A DNA stretch of 64,000 nucleotides from Crassaminicella profunda (GTDB lineage: Bacteria > Bacillota > Clostridia > Peptostreptococcales > Thermotaleaceae), in assembly GCF_019884785.1 (NCBI RefSeq), contig NZ_CP082326.1:3961355-4025354 (forward strand). The letters run 5' to 3'. The position numbers and the translations under genes were made by a program. This document shows positions 51,615-60,664 of this stretch, one piece after another (the stretch's first letter is position 1; every line of letters starts with the position of its first letter). The notes under the pieces are model-generated. The model saw only the letters and a list, made by a program, of their open reading frames with translations. It was not told the origin of the DNA and ran no database searches.

Positions 51615-53417
51615 TTATATCATAGGTTTATAATATTCAGCTTTAATTTTCTCTTCTTCTTTAAGATTTTTATATTCTTCTGCACTGCTCATTCTATTAT
51701 TTCTTTTTTCATTTATTTCCAAATCATTATAAATTTTCTGCAAAAGTGTATGTACATTATATTCACTTGTTCTATTTAAGTATTCTATCTTTGAAGCCTT
51801 TTTTATATTTTCTTCAGCTTTCAATACGCAGTTAATACACTCTGAATTATTTAGCAATTTACTAATTTCATAATAACAATTGCTTATATAAAAATAATCC
51901 TCATATTTGATTTCACTTTCTTTAATATATACTTCATAAGCAGCTATAGCATTTTTATATGCTTCTTTTTTAATATCTTGATCCGTTTGCAATTGAGCAA
52001 TATTATAATACTTTATCGCCATCTCTTTAACTATTTCTTTCGGATTATATTCTCCCTCAATTTCAATTGCTGCTTTCAAATATTCGATCGCTTCACTATA
52101 ACAAGTAAGTACTTCTAAATCATTATTCCTAACAAATTTCTTTTCTTCATTTTTATCTTGCCCTTCTTTTAAAATCCCTAATTTGTCATATGAATTAGCT
52201 AATAACTTATATACTTCTTGTGTTTCAAAAATTTCCAATGCATCCTTACGTATTTTTATAATATCTAATATAGTATTTATTTCTTCATCATTATTAGATA
52301 TATTTTCTAATTTATCTTCTTTTGTGTTTGCTAATTGCGTTAATCTATCAAATTCTTTTCTCTCATTAGATTCTAAGCATTGTTTATTAGGAACTTTTTT
52401 CTTATTGTGAAGTATTTTATATAAAAAATCCATTTTCTTATTCACTTCATTTATTCCTGTATATTGCACACTATCTTCATTATTTGAAATAAGTGTAGAT
52501 TTTTTATCGTTATTATCTTTATCTTTTTCATTCTTTTTGTCTAAATTCACACTATCTTTTGGATTAATCATTTGTTGATTATCTTCTACAGTTGTTTTAA
52601 CATTGTCATCAGCTATTACAATTTTCGAAAAAACATTAAAGTTCATCAGAACAGCATTTGCCATTGTTATAACAAGAATTATGGTAGCACAAATTATTAA
52701 AGTTGCACCAAATCTTTTTATTATATTTGATATTTTTACTACTATTGCAGACCACAGAATTTCTAACACACAAAAATATGGATAATATTCCTCCCAGTTT
52801 TGGTAGTTAATTGGCTGAATAATTTCTCCGTTTCTTTCCTCCTTTGTAGTTGATTTGTTTATATTATCAATAAAATCTTTTTTTCTATGTAACATTTGTG
52901 CATAATTAAATTCAATATCATAAAAAGCAAATACATCGTTCAAGCCTAAAGGAATTGATATCCATTTATTATGTGCTCCTACATCAAATTGAATTTTCTT
53001 AATCTTTGATGTAATTATTAATGAATTCTTATTATGTAATTTTATTTTTGCCCATTTAGGAATGAATTCGATTGTTTCAGCAAATCTATTACATTTTTCA
53101 ATTTTTGTATTTAGCAATTTTATATTTTTAATCATTTTTTCATATTTATTCTTTTCAAGTATATCGCCTAAAGCTAATAATGCTGCACCAAAAGTTGCAA
53201 CAATTGAACCTTGTGAAAATAGGTGATTAACCTCACTCTCTCTTATATTTCCAAAATCACAAACTCCTATAGCTAGTATAGTTGCAAATATCACTGTAAC
53301 TACTTTGGCTCCATTCCAAAAAAATTTATAGACTTTAAATTTTTTAGTATTTATATCTTCTTCTTTAATTTCAATTTTTATAATCTCTTTGTATATCTTT
53401 TTTTCTTCTGCTGACAT
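51615..53417 (-). CDS. Membrane protein with helical-repeat domain, outer-element cargo
   Basis: About 600 residues. Cytoplasmic lead (1-34), two close helices (about 35-55 and 68-88), a soluble part (90-235), one more helix (about 238-262), then a long cytoplasmic or external region. The region 300-340 is Asp/Asn/Lys-rich linker. The C-terminal 250 residues show TPR-like helix pairs with MAIKYYNIAQLQTDQD, NAIAAYEVYIKESEIKYEDYF and YISNCYYEISKLLN. I do not recognise the family. It is the largest gene of the element that also carries RloAB, so an immunity role is plausible but unshown. ATG 53415-53417 is preferred over GTG 53435. Confidence 0.6.
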   Translation of the reverse strand: MSAEEKKIYKEIIKIEIKEEDINTKKFKVYKFFWNGAKVVTVIFATILAIGVCDFGNIRESEVNHLFSQGSIVATFGAALLALGDILEKNKYEKMIKNIKLLNTKIEKCNRFAETIEFIPKWAKIKLHNKNSLIITSKIKKIQFDVGAHNKWISIPLGLNDVFAFYDIEFNYAQMLHRKKDFIDNINKSTTKEERNGEIIQPINYQNWEEYYPYFCVLEILWSAIVVKISNIIKRFGATLIICATIILVITMANAVLMNFNVFSKIVIADDNVKTTVEDNQQMINPKDSVNLDKKNEKDKDNNDKKSTLISNNEDSVQYTGINEVNKKMDFLYKILHNKKKVPNKQCLESNERKEFDRLTQLANTKEDKLENISNNDEEINTILDIIKIRKDALEIFETQEVYKLLANSYDKLGILKEGQDKNEEKKFVRNNDLEVLTCYSEAIEYLKAAIEIEGEYNPKEIVKEMAIKYYNIAQLQTDQDIKKEAYKNAIAAYEVYIKESEIKYEDYFYISNCYYEISKLLNNSECINCVLKAEENIKKASKIEYLNRTSEYNVHTLLQKIYNDLEINEKRNNRMSSAEEYKNLKEEEKIKAEYYKPMI

Positions 53418-53676
53418 ACCTTTATCCCCACTCACACTGTATTATCTACCCTTATAGTTTTTTGTGATAAGCTTCTACACTCAATCTATTATATGAATAT
53501 TTTACCATATCAAGCAATATCTCTCTACAAGAACTTTAAATATATATCACATTCATACTTTAATCTATCCTTTATTACTTTTTCTTACCTATAACTATAT
53601 TAACTCCTATTTCATCACCAACACATTAATCTATAAACCCCTTTCCTTGCAATCCCTAACACACACACAATCCTCT

Positions 53677-53855
53677 ACGACGTCCTTTTGACGTCGAAAC
53701 GACGACGACAACTAGTATTTTTTAGAAACAACTAGCAACTAACTAAAAATCCCCCACAAAACAAAAAACCTCACCTTCCTTGAAATCTAAGGAAAGTAAG
53801 GCTATTTTCTGGTGCACCCGAGAGGATTCGAACCTCCGACGCACGGTTTAGGAAA
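53677..53855 (-). repeat. Att-type repeat copy 3: element end, terminator and 3' half of the intact tRNA-Arg
   Basis: The tRNA-side junction of the array. It matches 47158-47334 and, in part, 48711-48809. Its left part has GACGTCG and ACGACGACG motifs, candidate arm sites. The 3' half of the working tRNA lies in it. Confidence 0.88.
53769..53801 (-). terminator. tRNA-Arg terminator
   Basis: Thirteen-bp stem (53769-53781 with 53789-53801, two G-T pairs), 7-base loop, and a T-run on the minus strand. The same hairpin with compensating changes is kept in copies 1 and 2. Confidence 0.85.
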
Positions 53856-53885
53856 CCGACGCTCTATCCCCTGAGCTACGGGTGC
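53813..53885 (-). tRNA. tRNA-Arg (anticodon CCT)
   Basis: A 73-base cloverleaf: acceptor GCACCCG/CGGGTGC with A73, D arm GCTC/GAGC, anticodon loop TTCCTAA (CCT), T arm GGAGG/CCTCT with loop TTCGAAT. No encoded CCA. It reads AGG codons. Its 3' half is the target of the integrated elements, and the gene is intact because the last element restored it. Confidence 0.96.
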
Positions 53886-53930
53886 AAATTATCATTAATA
53901 TGATAATCCTATTTCTTACATTTGTCAAGG

Positions 53931-54215
53931 CTATAATACACTGATTCCTTGTATTTCTATTTGTTTAATCAATAAATAATTTCTAAGGACGAATCTTAAG
54001 GTGTCTTCTACGCGAGCACCCTTATAGACATATACATGAAAACCATCTACTTCAAATGAATCATACTCTTCTAAATTCGTTGGTTTCTTAGCCCTAACAT
54101 AGGGCATAGGTGTACGAGATCAACATATTGAACTTACTTGAAGTTTTACAGCTAAAGTATCTTGATTCTTTTTCATTAAGTACTCTTTTAATTTTTCTTC
54201 TATAATTATCTTCAA
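53931..54215 (-). CDS. CC/Se-motif family selenoprotein with in-frame TGA (Sec32)
   Basis: Ninety-four residues if TGA at 54120-54122 is read as selenocysteine. Before it: KIIIEEKLKEYLMKKNQDTL and AVKLQVSSIC; after it: SRTPMPYVRAKKPTNLEEYD, then FEVDGFHVYVYKG and LRNYLLIKQIEIQGI. The C-U pair after a V-S-S-I strand, the R-x-x-K-P step and the VDGxxVYV block fit the CC/Se-motif small redox family, where the second position is Cys or Sec. The frame is open on both sides of the TGA, and a SECIS hairpin follows it. Start TTG 54213-54215 with AGGATGAGG upstream is preferred; ATG at 54224 is possible. It starts 24 bases after the D,D-carboxypeptidase stop. Function unknown, probably thiol/selenol redox. 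Confidence 0.82.
54091..54122 (-). promoter_or_regulatory. Bacterial SECIS element after the Sec TGA
   Basis: The stem GCCCTA/TAGGGC (54100-54105 with 54091-54096) has a 3-base loop TGT (54097-54099) with a G in its first two positions. The loop starts 20 bases after the TGA. This matches the known bacterial SECIS rules (16-37 bases, short upper stem, G near loop start). Confidence 0.8.
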
Positions 54216-54239
54216 GTACCTCATCCTTTCCATATGATC

Positions 54240-55418
54240 TTACATAATATTAGCAATAAGACTTGAAAAAATGGACCAGAACTTTTTTATAAATACTTTA
54301 AAAGGAATCTTTTTCACATCTCGATCACTAATTAAATCCATTGTTATGACTTTATCATTATAGAGTGTAACCTTCACTTCTCCAAGCTTTTGTCCTTTTA
54401 CAACAGGAAAGGGCATTGTATCTAATAGAGAAATTTCTCTACTCTTTTCTATTGCATTCTTTTGTCCAAAGGCCCAAGCATTTTCCTTAGCCAAAAGCTC
54501 AATTGGAAGCTCTTTTGCTCCCCATAATTTTATTTCTTGAATAGGCTCTTCTACGTTTATAATTCTTTTTTTCATAAAATTAGCGACTCCATAATTTAAA
54601 AGCCTCTCACTTTCATGAACTCTATTCCAATCACTTTTCGTTCCAAGTACAACAGAAATCAATCTAAAATCTTGTTCATTTTCATCCTTTTTCTTTACAT
54701 TCATGGTAGAAGTTAAACAAAATCCTGCTTCACTGGTATATCCTGTTTTTAATCCATCTACCTCAGGTATGATCTTTAACAATCCATTGGTACTTTTCTT
54801 ATAAAAATTTCTCTCTGGGTTTTGATAAAATTCTTGATCTGTAAGAGGTAGGAGTTCTTCTTTATGATGCTGAATGATGTATTTTGCCAATATGCCTATA
54901 TCCTTGGCCGTCATCATATTACCTTCCCCTTTTTCTGGCATACCATTAGGATTTACAAAGTTTGTATTTACCATTCCTAACTCTTTGGCTTTTGCATTCA
55001 TCATCTTTACGAAGCTTTCCATGCTGCTACCTACATGCTCTGCAATGGCAAAGGCTGCATCATTTGCAGATACAATCATCATGGCCTCCATAAGCTCACT
55101 CAGTTTTATAGTTTCTCCAGCTTTTAATCTATAACTTGCTCCTTTTTCATTTGCTGCTCTATCACTTATAGTTACTAGATCATTCATAGAAACCTTTCCC
55201 TTTTCTACAGCTTCTATAGCAACAAGATAAGTCATTAATTTTGTAATACTAGCTGGTGCAAATCTTTCTTCTACATTTTTAGAAAATAATATTTCTCCTG
55301 ACGTCTCTTCCATAAGTAATGCTGCTCTTGCATTCACTTTAACTTTAGCATCTGCAAAACTAGATGGACTAGCAAGTAGTAAAATACATGTGATTATAAT
55401 TGCTATATATCTTCTCAA
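54240..55418 (-). CDS. D-alanyl-D-alanine carboxypeptidase (DacF-type)
   Basis: A 392-residue secreted serine peptidase (S11). Signal peptide (1-23). Active-site motifs: S57-I-T-K60 in RFAPASITKLMTYL, S117-A-N in MIVSANDAAF, and K224-T-G in EVDGLKTGYTSEAG. It trims the last D-Ala from peptidoglycan stems and is membrane-held by its C-terminal helix (about 372-392, FIKKFWSIFSSLIANIM). The length is normal. The start is TTG with GGGGGAAG upstream. It is followed after 24 bases by the selenoprotein gene. Confidence 0.94.
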   Translation of the reverse strand: MRRYIAIIITCILLLASPSSFADAKVKVNARAALLMEETSGEILFSKNVEERFAPASITKLMTYLVAIEAVEKGKVSMNDLVTISDRAANEKGASYRLKAGETIKLSELMEAMMIVSANDAAFAIAEHVGSSMESFVKMMNAKAKELGMVNTNFVNPNGMPEKGEGNMMTAKDIGILAKYIIQHHKEELLPLTDQEFYQNPERNFYKKSTNGLLKIIPEVDGLKTGYTSEAGFCLTSTMNVKKKDENEQDFRLISVVLGTKSDWNRVHESERLLNYGVANFMKKRIINVEEPIQEIKLWGAKELPIELLAKENAWAFGQKNAIEKSREISLLDTMPFPVVKGQKLGEVKVTLYNDKVITMDLISDRDVKKIPFKVFIKKFWSIFSSLIANIM

Positions 55419-55462
55419 ATCGCTTCCCCCTTATTTATATATTAAAGGAAAAGCATGAAGAA

Positions 55463-55488
55463 AACCACAGGTATTTTTTCCTGTGGTT
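55463..55488 (-). terminator. Terminator of the M1 peptidase gene
   Basis: AACCACAGG (55463-55471) and CCTGTGGTT (55480-55488), 8-base loop, TTC tail on the minus strand. Confidence 0.8.
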
Positions 55489-55496
55489 GTTGATCA

Positions 55497-56990
55497 TTAT
55501 TGCGCTAATAACCATTTATTAAAGAGTGAATCTAACTTTTTACCTACAACTTCTTCACAAACCTTTTTAAAATCCTCAGTGGTAGCATTTTTAAATCGAT
55601 AGGTTTCGTAATATTTTTTCATAATATCATAAAATTTGTCTTCCCCATATTTTTCATAGATTGTATTTAAAAACATGGCTCCTTTATTATAAACCAAAAT
55701 CCCATAGTCATTCCAACCTTCAAATTCATTTAAAGGTCTTAAAATCGTTTCATTTTTTATAGAAGCTACCCCATTTTTATATTGTTCCTCATTTGTATAT
55801 TTATGATATTCTTTTCCTTTTCTCTCTCCAAAATTTTCTCTCGCATAAACGACCTCTGAATAAGAAGTCAAGCTTTCATCTAACCATGCTTCATCGATTT
55901 CATCATTCCCAACAACACCATACCACCACTGATGCCCAGTCTCATGAACAATAACAATTTCTAAATAATTCCCATAATCATTTGAATAATACTCTTCTCC
56001 AATAAAAACAATTCCTGGATATTCCATTCCACTTGGAAAATTAGTCTGTACAACAGAATACTGGCCATAAGGATATTTTCCATATGTCTTATTAAAGGTT
56101 TTTAAAGCATTCTCTGCTGCTTCCGTAGCCTTATCTGCTATTTTTCTCTTAACATTCTTCATAAAATACATCTTCAAAGTAGTTCCTTCTACATCCTTGT
56201 CTACCACTTCAAAATCTTTGCTCATTACAAAAGCAAAATCTCTCATTAATTTTGCTTCTATCTCCCACTCTCTTTTATCCTCTACAACTTCATCTTCTAA
56301 AATATTCCCTGATGCTGCAACAATAAAATCTTTTGGTGTTTCCATATGAACATGATAATTACTTACATCACTATAAAATGGATCTCCTAGAGGATAATAT
56401 GGATCTAAATTCCATCCACTTTTATCATAAACAGCTGCAATAGGATACCAATTACCAAGATTGAAAGTATCTCCCCCATAACCAAATCGTTCCTGTGCCG
56501 GAGGTATTTTTATGGTATATGCCATCTCTATTGAAATTCTCTCATTAGATTCTAACTCATTAGGTAATAATACTTTCATGATGGTTTGCCCTTCCCCTTT
56601 AAATTCATAATCTACAGGCACACCCTCAATAGATACTTTTTCTATATTGATATATCCAGGTTTAAATCCATTAGGATAAGCACGTTCAAAATCATCCATT
56701 AAAAATGGAACCGTCTCTTTTTTTCTAAAACTATTTGGATATAGATGAAAATAAACTTCTCCTAAAGAAGTATTCTCTTTATTGATGTAATCTACCTTTT
56801 GTGTTCCTTTAATAGTGGCATCCTCTGGTGAAAAGACTACATCAATATTGTATTGATTCATATCTTCAGGGTTAATCCCGTTATAATCCTCTACAATCAA
56901 TGTAGGCTGTACAATCTTCTCTACTTCTTTCTCCTTACACCCTGTAAATAAAAGCAATAGCCCTAATAATATAATCCCTATTTTTTTCAT
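55497..56990 (-). CDS. M1 family zinc metallopeptidase, lipoprotein
   Basis: About 497 residues with a lipoprotein signal (LFTGC, Cys18). The zinc site is HETGH (349-353) in EIVIVHETGHQWWYGVVG, with the third ligand Glu (about 372) in DEAWLDESLTSYSE. The exopeptidase loop reads SGMEYPGIVF (the GMEN equivalent). A beta-rich N-terminal domain (25-230) is of the M1 type. It would trim peptides outside the cell. ATG 56988-56990 has GGAGG 6 bases upstream; a longer frame from 57041 is unlikely. Confidence 0.92.
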   Translation of the reverse strand: MKKIGIILLGLLLLFTGCKEKEVEKIVQPTLIVEDYNGINPEDMNQYNIDVVFSPEDATIKGTQKVDYINKENTSLGEVYFHLYPNSFRKKETVPFLMDDFERAYPNGFKPGYINIEKVSIEGVPVDYEFKGEGQTIMKVLLPNELESNERISIEMAYTIKIPPAQERFGYGGDTFNLGNWYPIAAVYDKSGWNLDPYYPLGDPFYSDVSNYHVHMETPKDFIVAASGNILEDEVVEDKREWEIEAKLMRDFAFVMSKDFEVVDKDVEGTTLKMYFMKNVKRKIADKATEAAENALKTFNKTYGKYPYGQYSVVQTNFPSGMEYPGIVFIGEEYYSNDYGNYLEIVIVHETGHQWWYGVVGNDEIDEAWLDESLTSYSEVVYARENFGERKGKEYHKYTNEEQYKNGVASIKNETILRPLNEFEGWNDYGILVYNKGAMFLNTIYEKYGEDKFYDIMKKYYETYRFKNATTEDFKKVCEEVVGKKLDSLFNKWLLAQ

Positions 56991-57131
56991 ACTATTCCTC
57001 CGCATTCCATATATTTTCAAGCTCAGTTCCTCATCCCTCAATCAACACCCCTGTACAGCCCTTTATATTATTTTCTTTAAATCTGCTCCTTACAGTATAT
57101 CATAACCAAATATTTCTTTTCATAAAAATAA

Positions 57132-57148
57132 ACCACCTAAAGGGTGGT
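57132..57148 (-). terminator. Terminator of serA
   Basis: ACCACC/GGTGGT with a 5-base loop and TTTATTTTT tail on the minus strand, 6 bases after the serA stop. Confidence 0.85.
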
Positions 57149-57153
57149 CTATT

Positions 57154-58746
57154 TTAAAGTCTCACATATTTTGCACACAACACATTTTCTTTTTGCATCA
57201 ATTTTTCTAAACTTTCATTAGACACTTCATCATCTATTGTTAAAACCATCAATGCTTTTTTTCCTACAGCATTTCTACCTACCTGCATAGTTCCAACATT
57301 AATTTTTTCTTCTCCGAGTCCCATACCAATGTGACCAATTACACCTGGAACGTCCATATTTTGTACAAATAGCATATGCTTTGTTGGGTTTACATCTACT
57401 TCATATCCTTCAATCTTTACAATTCTTCCTTCTCTTTTTGAAGATAAATTTCCTGCAATCACAAATGTATCTTCTTTTGTCTTAATCTTCACTTCAATAT
57501 AATCTGTATATCCATTATAATTTTCTTTTATTTTTCTTTGTTCTATTCCAATGCCTCTTTGTTCTGCTAAAAGTTTTGCATTAATATAATTTACTTTATC
57601 TTCTACTACCGGCTGTAAAAGACCCTTTACAAATGCAATGGTACTCATTTCTGTATCTTGCTTTGCAACACTTCCCCAATACTCAATACTCACATGCTCA
57701 ATTGGATCATGGCGAAGCTGGTAATAGATTTTTCCTAGTTTTTCCATCATTTCAATATATGGTTTCATCACGGCCAATTCATCCCTATGCATTGTAGGAA
57801 GGTTTACTGCATTAGGTACAATTTCTCCATTTAATGCATTAATCACCTGCTCTGCTACTGTAACCCCTACATTGATTTGAGCTTCAATCGTACTTGCTCC
57901 AATATGTGGTGTTACAATAACATTATCGCATTCAAACAATGGATTGTTAAAGCTAGGTTCTTCTTCATGTACATCTAACCCTGCACTTGCAATTTTGCCA
58001 CTTTGAATTCCTTTTAGTAATGCTTTTTCGTTAATAATTCCACCTCTAGCATCATTTACAAGTCTTACCCCTGGCTTCATCCACTCAATTTCTTGCTCTC
58101 CAATCATCCCATAGGTTTCTTTTGTCTTTGGTGTATGCACTGTAATAAAATCAGATTCCTCTATCAATTCTTTTAAAGTATTTTTCTTCTCTACATTAAA
58201 TCTTTTAAATCTTTCATCAGAAATATATGGATCATATGCAATTACCTTCATACCAAAAGCATTCATTCTTGTAGCTACCAAAGAACCAATTCTACCAAGT
58301 CCAATAATCCCTAATGTTTTAGTATAAAGCTCTACTCCTTTGAATCTATTTCTCTCCCATTTTCCTGATTTAATATAATTATTTGCTCCTACAATATTTC
58401 TTGACTGTGCCATCAAAAGTCCTATAGCCAGTTCAGCTGCTGACATAGTATTACTAGCTGGTGTATTGGCTACAATAATTCCTCTTTTGGTTGCTTCTGG
58501 TAAATCTATATTATCTGTACCATTTCCTGCTCTTCCTACAACTTTTAAATTTGGTGCCTTTTCCATCAATTCTTCATTGATTTTTGTTGCACTCCTAACA
58601 ATAATCGCATCATATTGGTGCATTCTTTCTAATAATTCTTCTCTTGTTATATCCAGGCAAACATCTACGTCTAAATGTTTCTCTAGCAATTTGATTGCTT
58701 CGTCATCTACTTTTTCAGTGATAATAACTTTTCTTTTATTTTCCAT
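57154..58746 (-). CDS. serA: D-3-phosphoglycerate dehydrogenase
   Basis: About 530 residues of the long SerA type. The substrate/NAD domain has VVGRAGNGTDNIDLPEA, LGIIGLGRIGSLVATRM (NAD site GxGxxG) and DARGGIINEKALL, plus the catalytic His in VTPHIGASTIEAQ. The C-terminal part holds the ASB domain and an ACT domain (FVQNMDVPGVIGHIGMGLGE). It oxidises 3-phosphoglycerate in the first step of serine synthesis, and the ACT domain suggests feedback by serine. The ATG 58744-58746 is 8 bases from AGGAG; the ATG at 58752 is too near. A serine T-box controls it. Confidence 0.96.
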   Translation of the reverse strand: MENKRKVIITEKVDDEAIKLLEKHLDVDVCLDITREELLERMHQYDAIIVRSATKINEELMEKAPNLKVVGRAGNGTDNIDLPEATKRGIIVANTPASNTMSAAELAIGLLMAQSRNIVGANNYIKSGKWERNRFKGVELYTKTLGIIGLGRIGSLVATRMNAFGMKVIAYDPYISDERFKRFNVEKKNTLKELIEESDFITVHTPKTKETYGMIGEQEIEWMKPGVRLVNDARGGIINEKALLKGIQSGKIASAGLDVHEEEPSFNNPLFECDNVIVTPHIGASTIEAQINVGVTVAEQVINALNGEIVPNAVNLPTMHRDELAVMKPYIEMMEKLGKIYYQLRHDPIEHVSIEYWGSVAKQDTEMSTIAFVKGLLQPVVEDKVNYINAKLLAEQRGIGIEQRKIKENYNGYTDYIEVKIKTKEDTFVIAGNLSSKREGRIVKIEGYEVDVNPTKHMLFVQNMDVPGVIGHIGMGLGEEKINVGTMQVGRNAVGKKALMVLTIDDEVSNESLEKLMQKENVLCAKYVRL

Positions 58747-58874
58747 TTCCATCTCTCCTATTCCATATTTAAGCTCTAAAACATTTCAAAATATTCTGTA
58801 TATTTTTCGTGCACAGTTTGCTTCTATATCTCCATATCCCTGTAAATATGTTTTTATTCCCATCAGGGTAAATA

Positions 58875-59100
58875 AAAAACCCGTCCTTGAATAAATCAAG
58901 GACGGGGATATTTCTCCACGTGGTACCACCTTTTTTTCACTGCATATGCAGCCTCTTTCTCGATAACGGGTTTTCCCGGTATAGGTTTTTACCCCCATAC
59001 AGCTTCCGGTCGGATTCAATAATCTTCGCTGTCGATTCACACCACCCATCGACTCTCTGAAAGCAAATTATTATTTACTACTACCGTTCACAGCTTTTTC
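58875..59100 (-). promoter_or_regulatory. Serine T-box riboswitch of serA
   Basis: The T-box core AGGTGGTACCACG (58919-58931) is followed by a terminator hairpin (58880-58906, GTCCTTGA/TCAAGGAC, T-run). Upstream, stem I contains GAATCCGACC, in which the specifier codon is TCC (59012-59014), a serine codon. Uncharged tRNA-Ser would open the terminator and turn serA on. Confidence 0.92.
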
Positions 59101-59145
59101 ATATAAAACTTTTAACAGAGTAAAGTCTTTTTTGTAATTACGCTT

Positions 59146-59174
59146 ATTATATTATTTATAATCTATAAAATCAA
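59146..59174 (-). promoter_or_regulatory. Sigma-A promoter of the serA leader
   Basis: Minus strand TTGATT (59169-59174), 17 bases, TATAAT (59146-59151). The leader is about 390 bases long. The rest of 59175-59490 holds no gene on either strand; a weak TGGTACTAT -10 for the plus-strand peptidase lies at 59361-59369. Confidence 0.75.
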
Positions 59175-59493
59175 TAGTAAATTTGCATTTTTATATAAAA
59201 ATTTTATTTTTATATAAAAAATAGATCCTCAACACCTGTTATTCATACGCTTTAACCATCTTCATAAGCTATTTTTAAAATTTATAAAAATTTCATTTCA
59301 ATGTATCTTTATACTACTATACACCTATCAACAATTCATCTTCTACAAAACAGATAAATATGGTACTATATATTTAGGAAGTTTTTCCAAATATTGTGAA
59401 TTTTTCATTTTGTCCATCCACCATTTACTTGTTTTTTCTTATGCTTCAAAAGGACTTACACTAAAAAATCATTTTCAAAAGGGGGATTTCCAC

Positions 59494-60582
59494 ATGCATG
59501 AAAAAAGATTACAAAAAATCATCACCAACATGAAAAAGCATCATATGGATCAAATGGTTATCACCTCTCCTGATTCCATTTTCTATTTATTAGATGAATG
59601 GATTCATCCAGGAGAGAGAATGTTAGCATTATTCGTAAATACTAATGGTGATACAACACTATTTATCAATGAACTATTTCCGTTACAGAAAGATTTAGGA
59701 GTAAAACTTTGCATTTATAATGATACAGAAGATCCTATTGATTATTTAGAAAAATCAGTAAATCTTAATAAAACTATGGGAATCGATAAAGAATGGCCCT
59801 CTCATTTTCTGATCAGATTATTAAAGAAAAAACCAGGACTTCAAGTAGAAAATGGTTCTATTGTAGTAGATGAAATTAGAATGGTAAAAGATGAAGATGA
59901 AATTAAATTAATGAAAAAAGCATCCGCTATCAACGATCAAGCAATGGGTAAAATTATGGAAGTAATCAAGACAGGTACATATACAGAGCTTGAAATAGGA
60001 AAAAAACTCGGAGAGATTTATGCCCAATATGATACAAATGGTTTCTCTTTTGATCCACTAATTTGTTATGGTTCTAATGCTGCCCAGCCGCACCATTCCT
60101 CTGACCAAACTCCCCTTAAGATAAATAATAGTATCATCATAGATATAGGATGTATTTCAAATAATTATGCCTCTGATATGACAAGAAGCATGTTCTTTGG
60201 AGAACCTGATGAAGAATATAAAAAAATCTATGATTTAGTATTAAAGGCTAATCGTTCTGCCATTAGTACTATAAAACCTGGTGTTAAATTTAGTACCATT
60301 GATCAAGCAGCAAGAAGTGTCATAGAGCATGGAGGATATGGAAAGTATTTTACTCATCGCACAGGGCATAATATCGGTCTTTGTGTACATGAATATCCTG
60401 ATGTAAGCGCAGTTAATGATATGATCGTGAAGGAAGGTATGATTTTTTCAATAGAACCAGGGATCTATCTACAAGGAAAGTATGGCGTAAGAATAGAAGA
60501 TCTTGTATTAGTGACAAAAGATAGCTGTGAAGTTTTAAATCAATTCCCTAAAAATCTAATTGTATTTGATTCATTAAAATAA
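59494..60582 (+). CDS. M24 family aminopeptidase (Xaa-Pro type)
   Basis: About 362 residues. The creatinase N-domain (1-130) precedes the pita-bread domain. The five metal ligands are D217 (IIIDIGC), D228 (YASDMTRSMF), H292 (HRTGHNIGLCVHEYP), E321 (SIEPGIYL) and E335 (GVRIEDLVLV). This is the full set for a dinuclear metal aminopeptidase of the PepP/PepQ type that acts before or after proline. ATG 59494 has GGGGG 8 bases upstream; an earlier in-frame start at 59410 lacks one. Single plus-strand gene. Confidence 0.93.
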   Translation: MHEKRLQKIITNMKKHHMDQMVITSPDSIFYLLDEWIHPGERMLALFVNTNGDTTLFINELFPLQKDLGVKLCIYNDTEDPIDYLEKSVNLNKTMGIDKEWPSHFLIRLLKKKPGLQVENGSIVVDEIRMVKDEDEIKLMKKASAINDQAMGKIMEVIKTGTYTELEIGKKLGEIYAQYDTNGFSFDPLICYGSNAAQPHHSSDQTPLKINNSIIIDIGCISNNYASDMTRSMFFGEPDEEYKKIYDLVLKANRSAISTIKPGVKFSTIDQAARSVIEHGGYGKYFTHRTGHNIGLCVHEYPDVSAVNDMIVKEGMIFSIEPGIYLQGKYGVRIEDLVLVTKDSCEVLNQFPKNLIVFDSLK

Positions 60583-60599
60583 AAAACTTTAGTAAAGAA

Positions 60600-60644
60600 C
60601 CCCTTCATCTATTGTTCTTTGAAAAAGCTTCATAGATCAAGGGG
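60600..60644 (+). terminator. Terminator of the M24 peptidase gene
   Basis: CCCCTT and ATCTAT blocks pair with ATAGAT and AAGGGG (one mismatch between), followed by CTTTATTTTTT. Confidence 0.8.
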
Positions 60645-60664
60645 CTTTATTTTTTATATAGCTC

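Noticed and set aside
58786-59049. Minus-strand 87-codon frame upstream of serA
   Set aside because: It lies wholly inside the T-box leader; its bases are explained by RNA structure.
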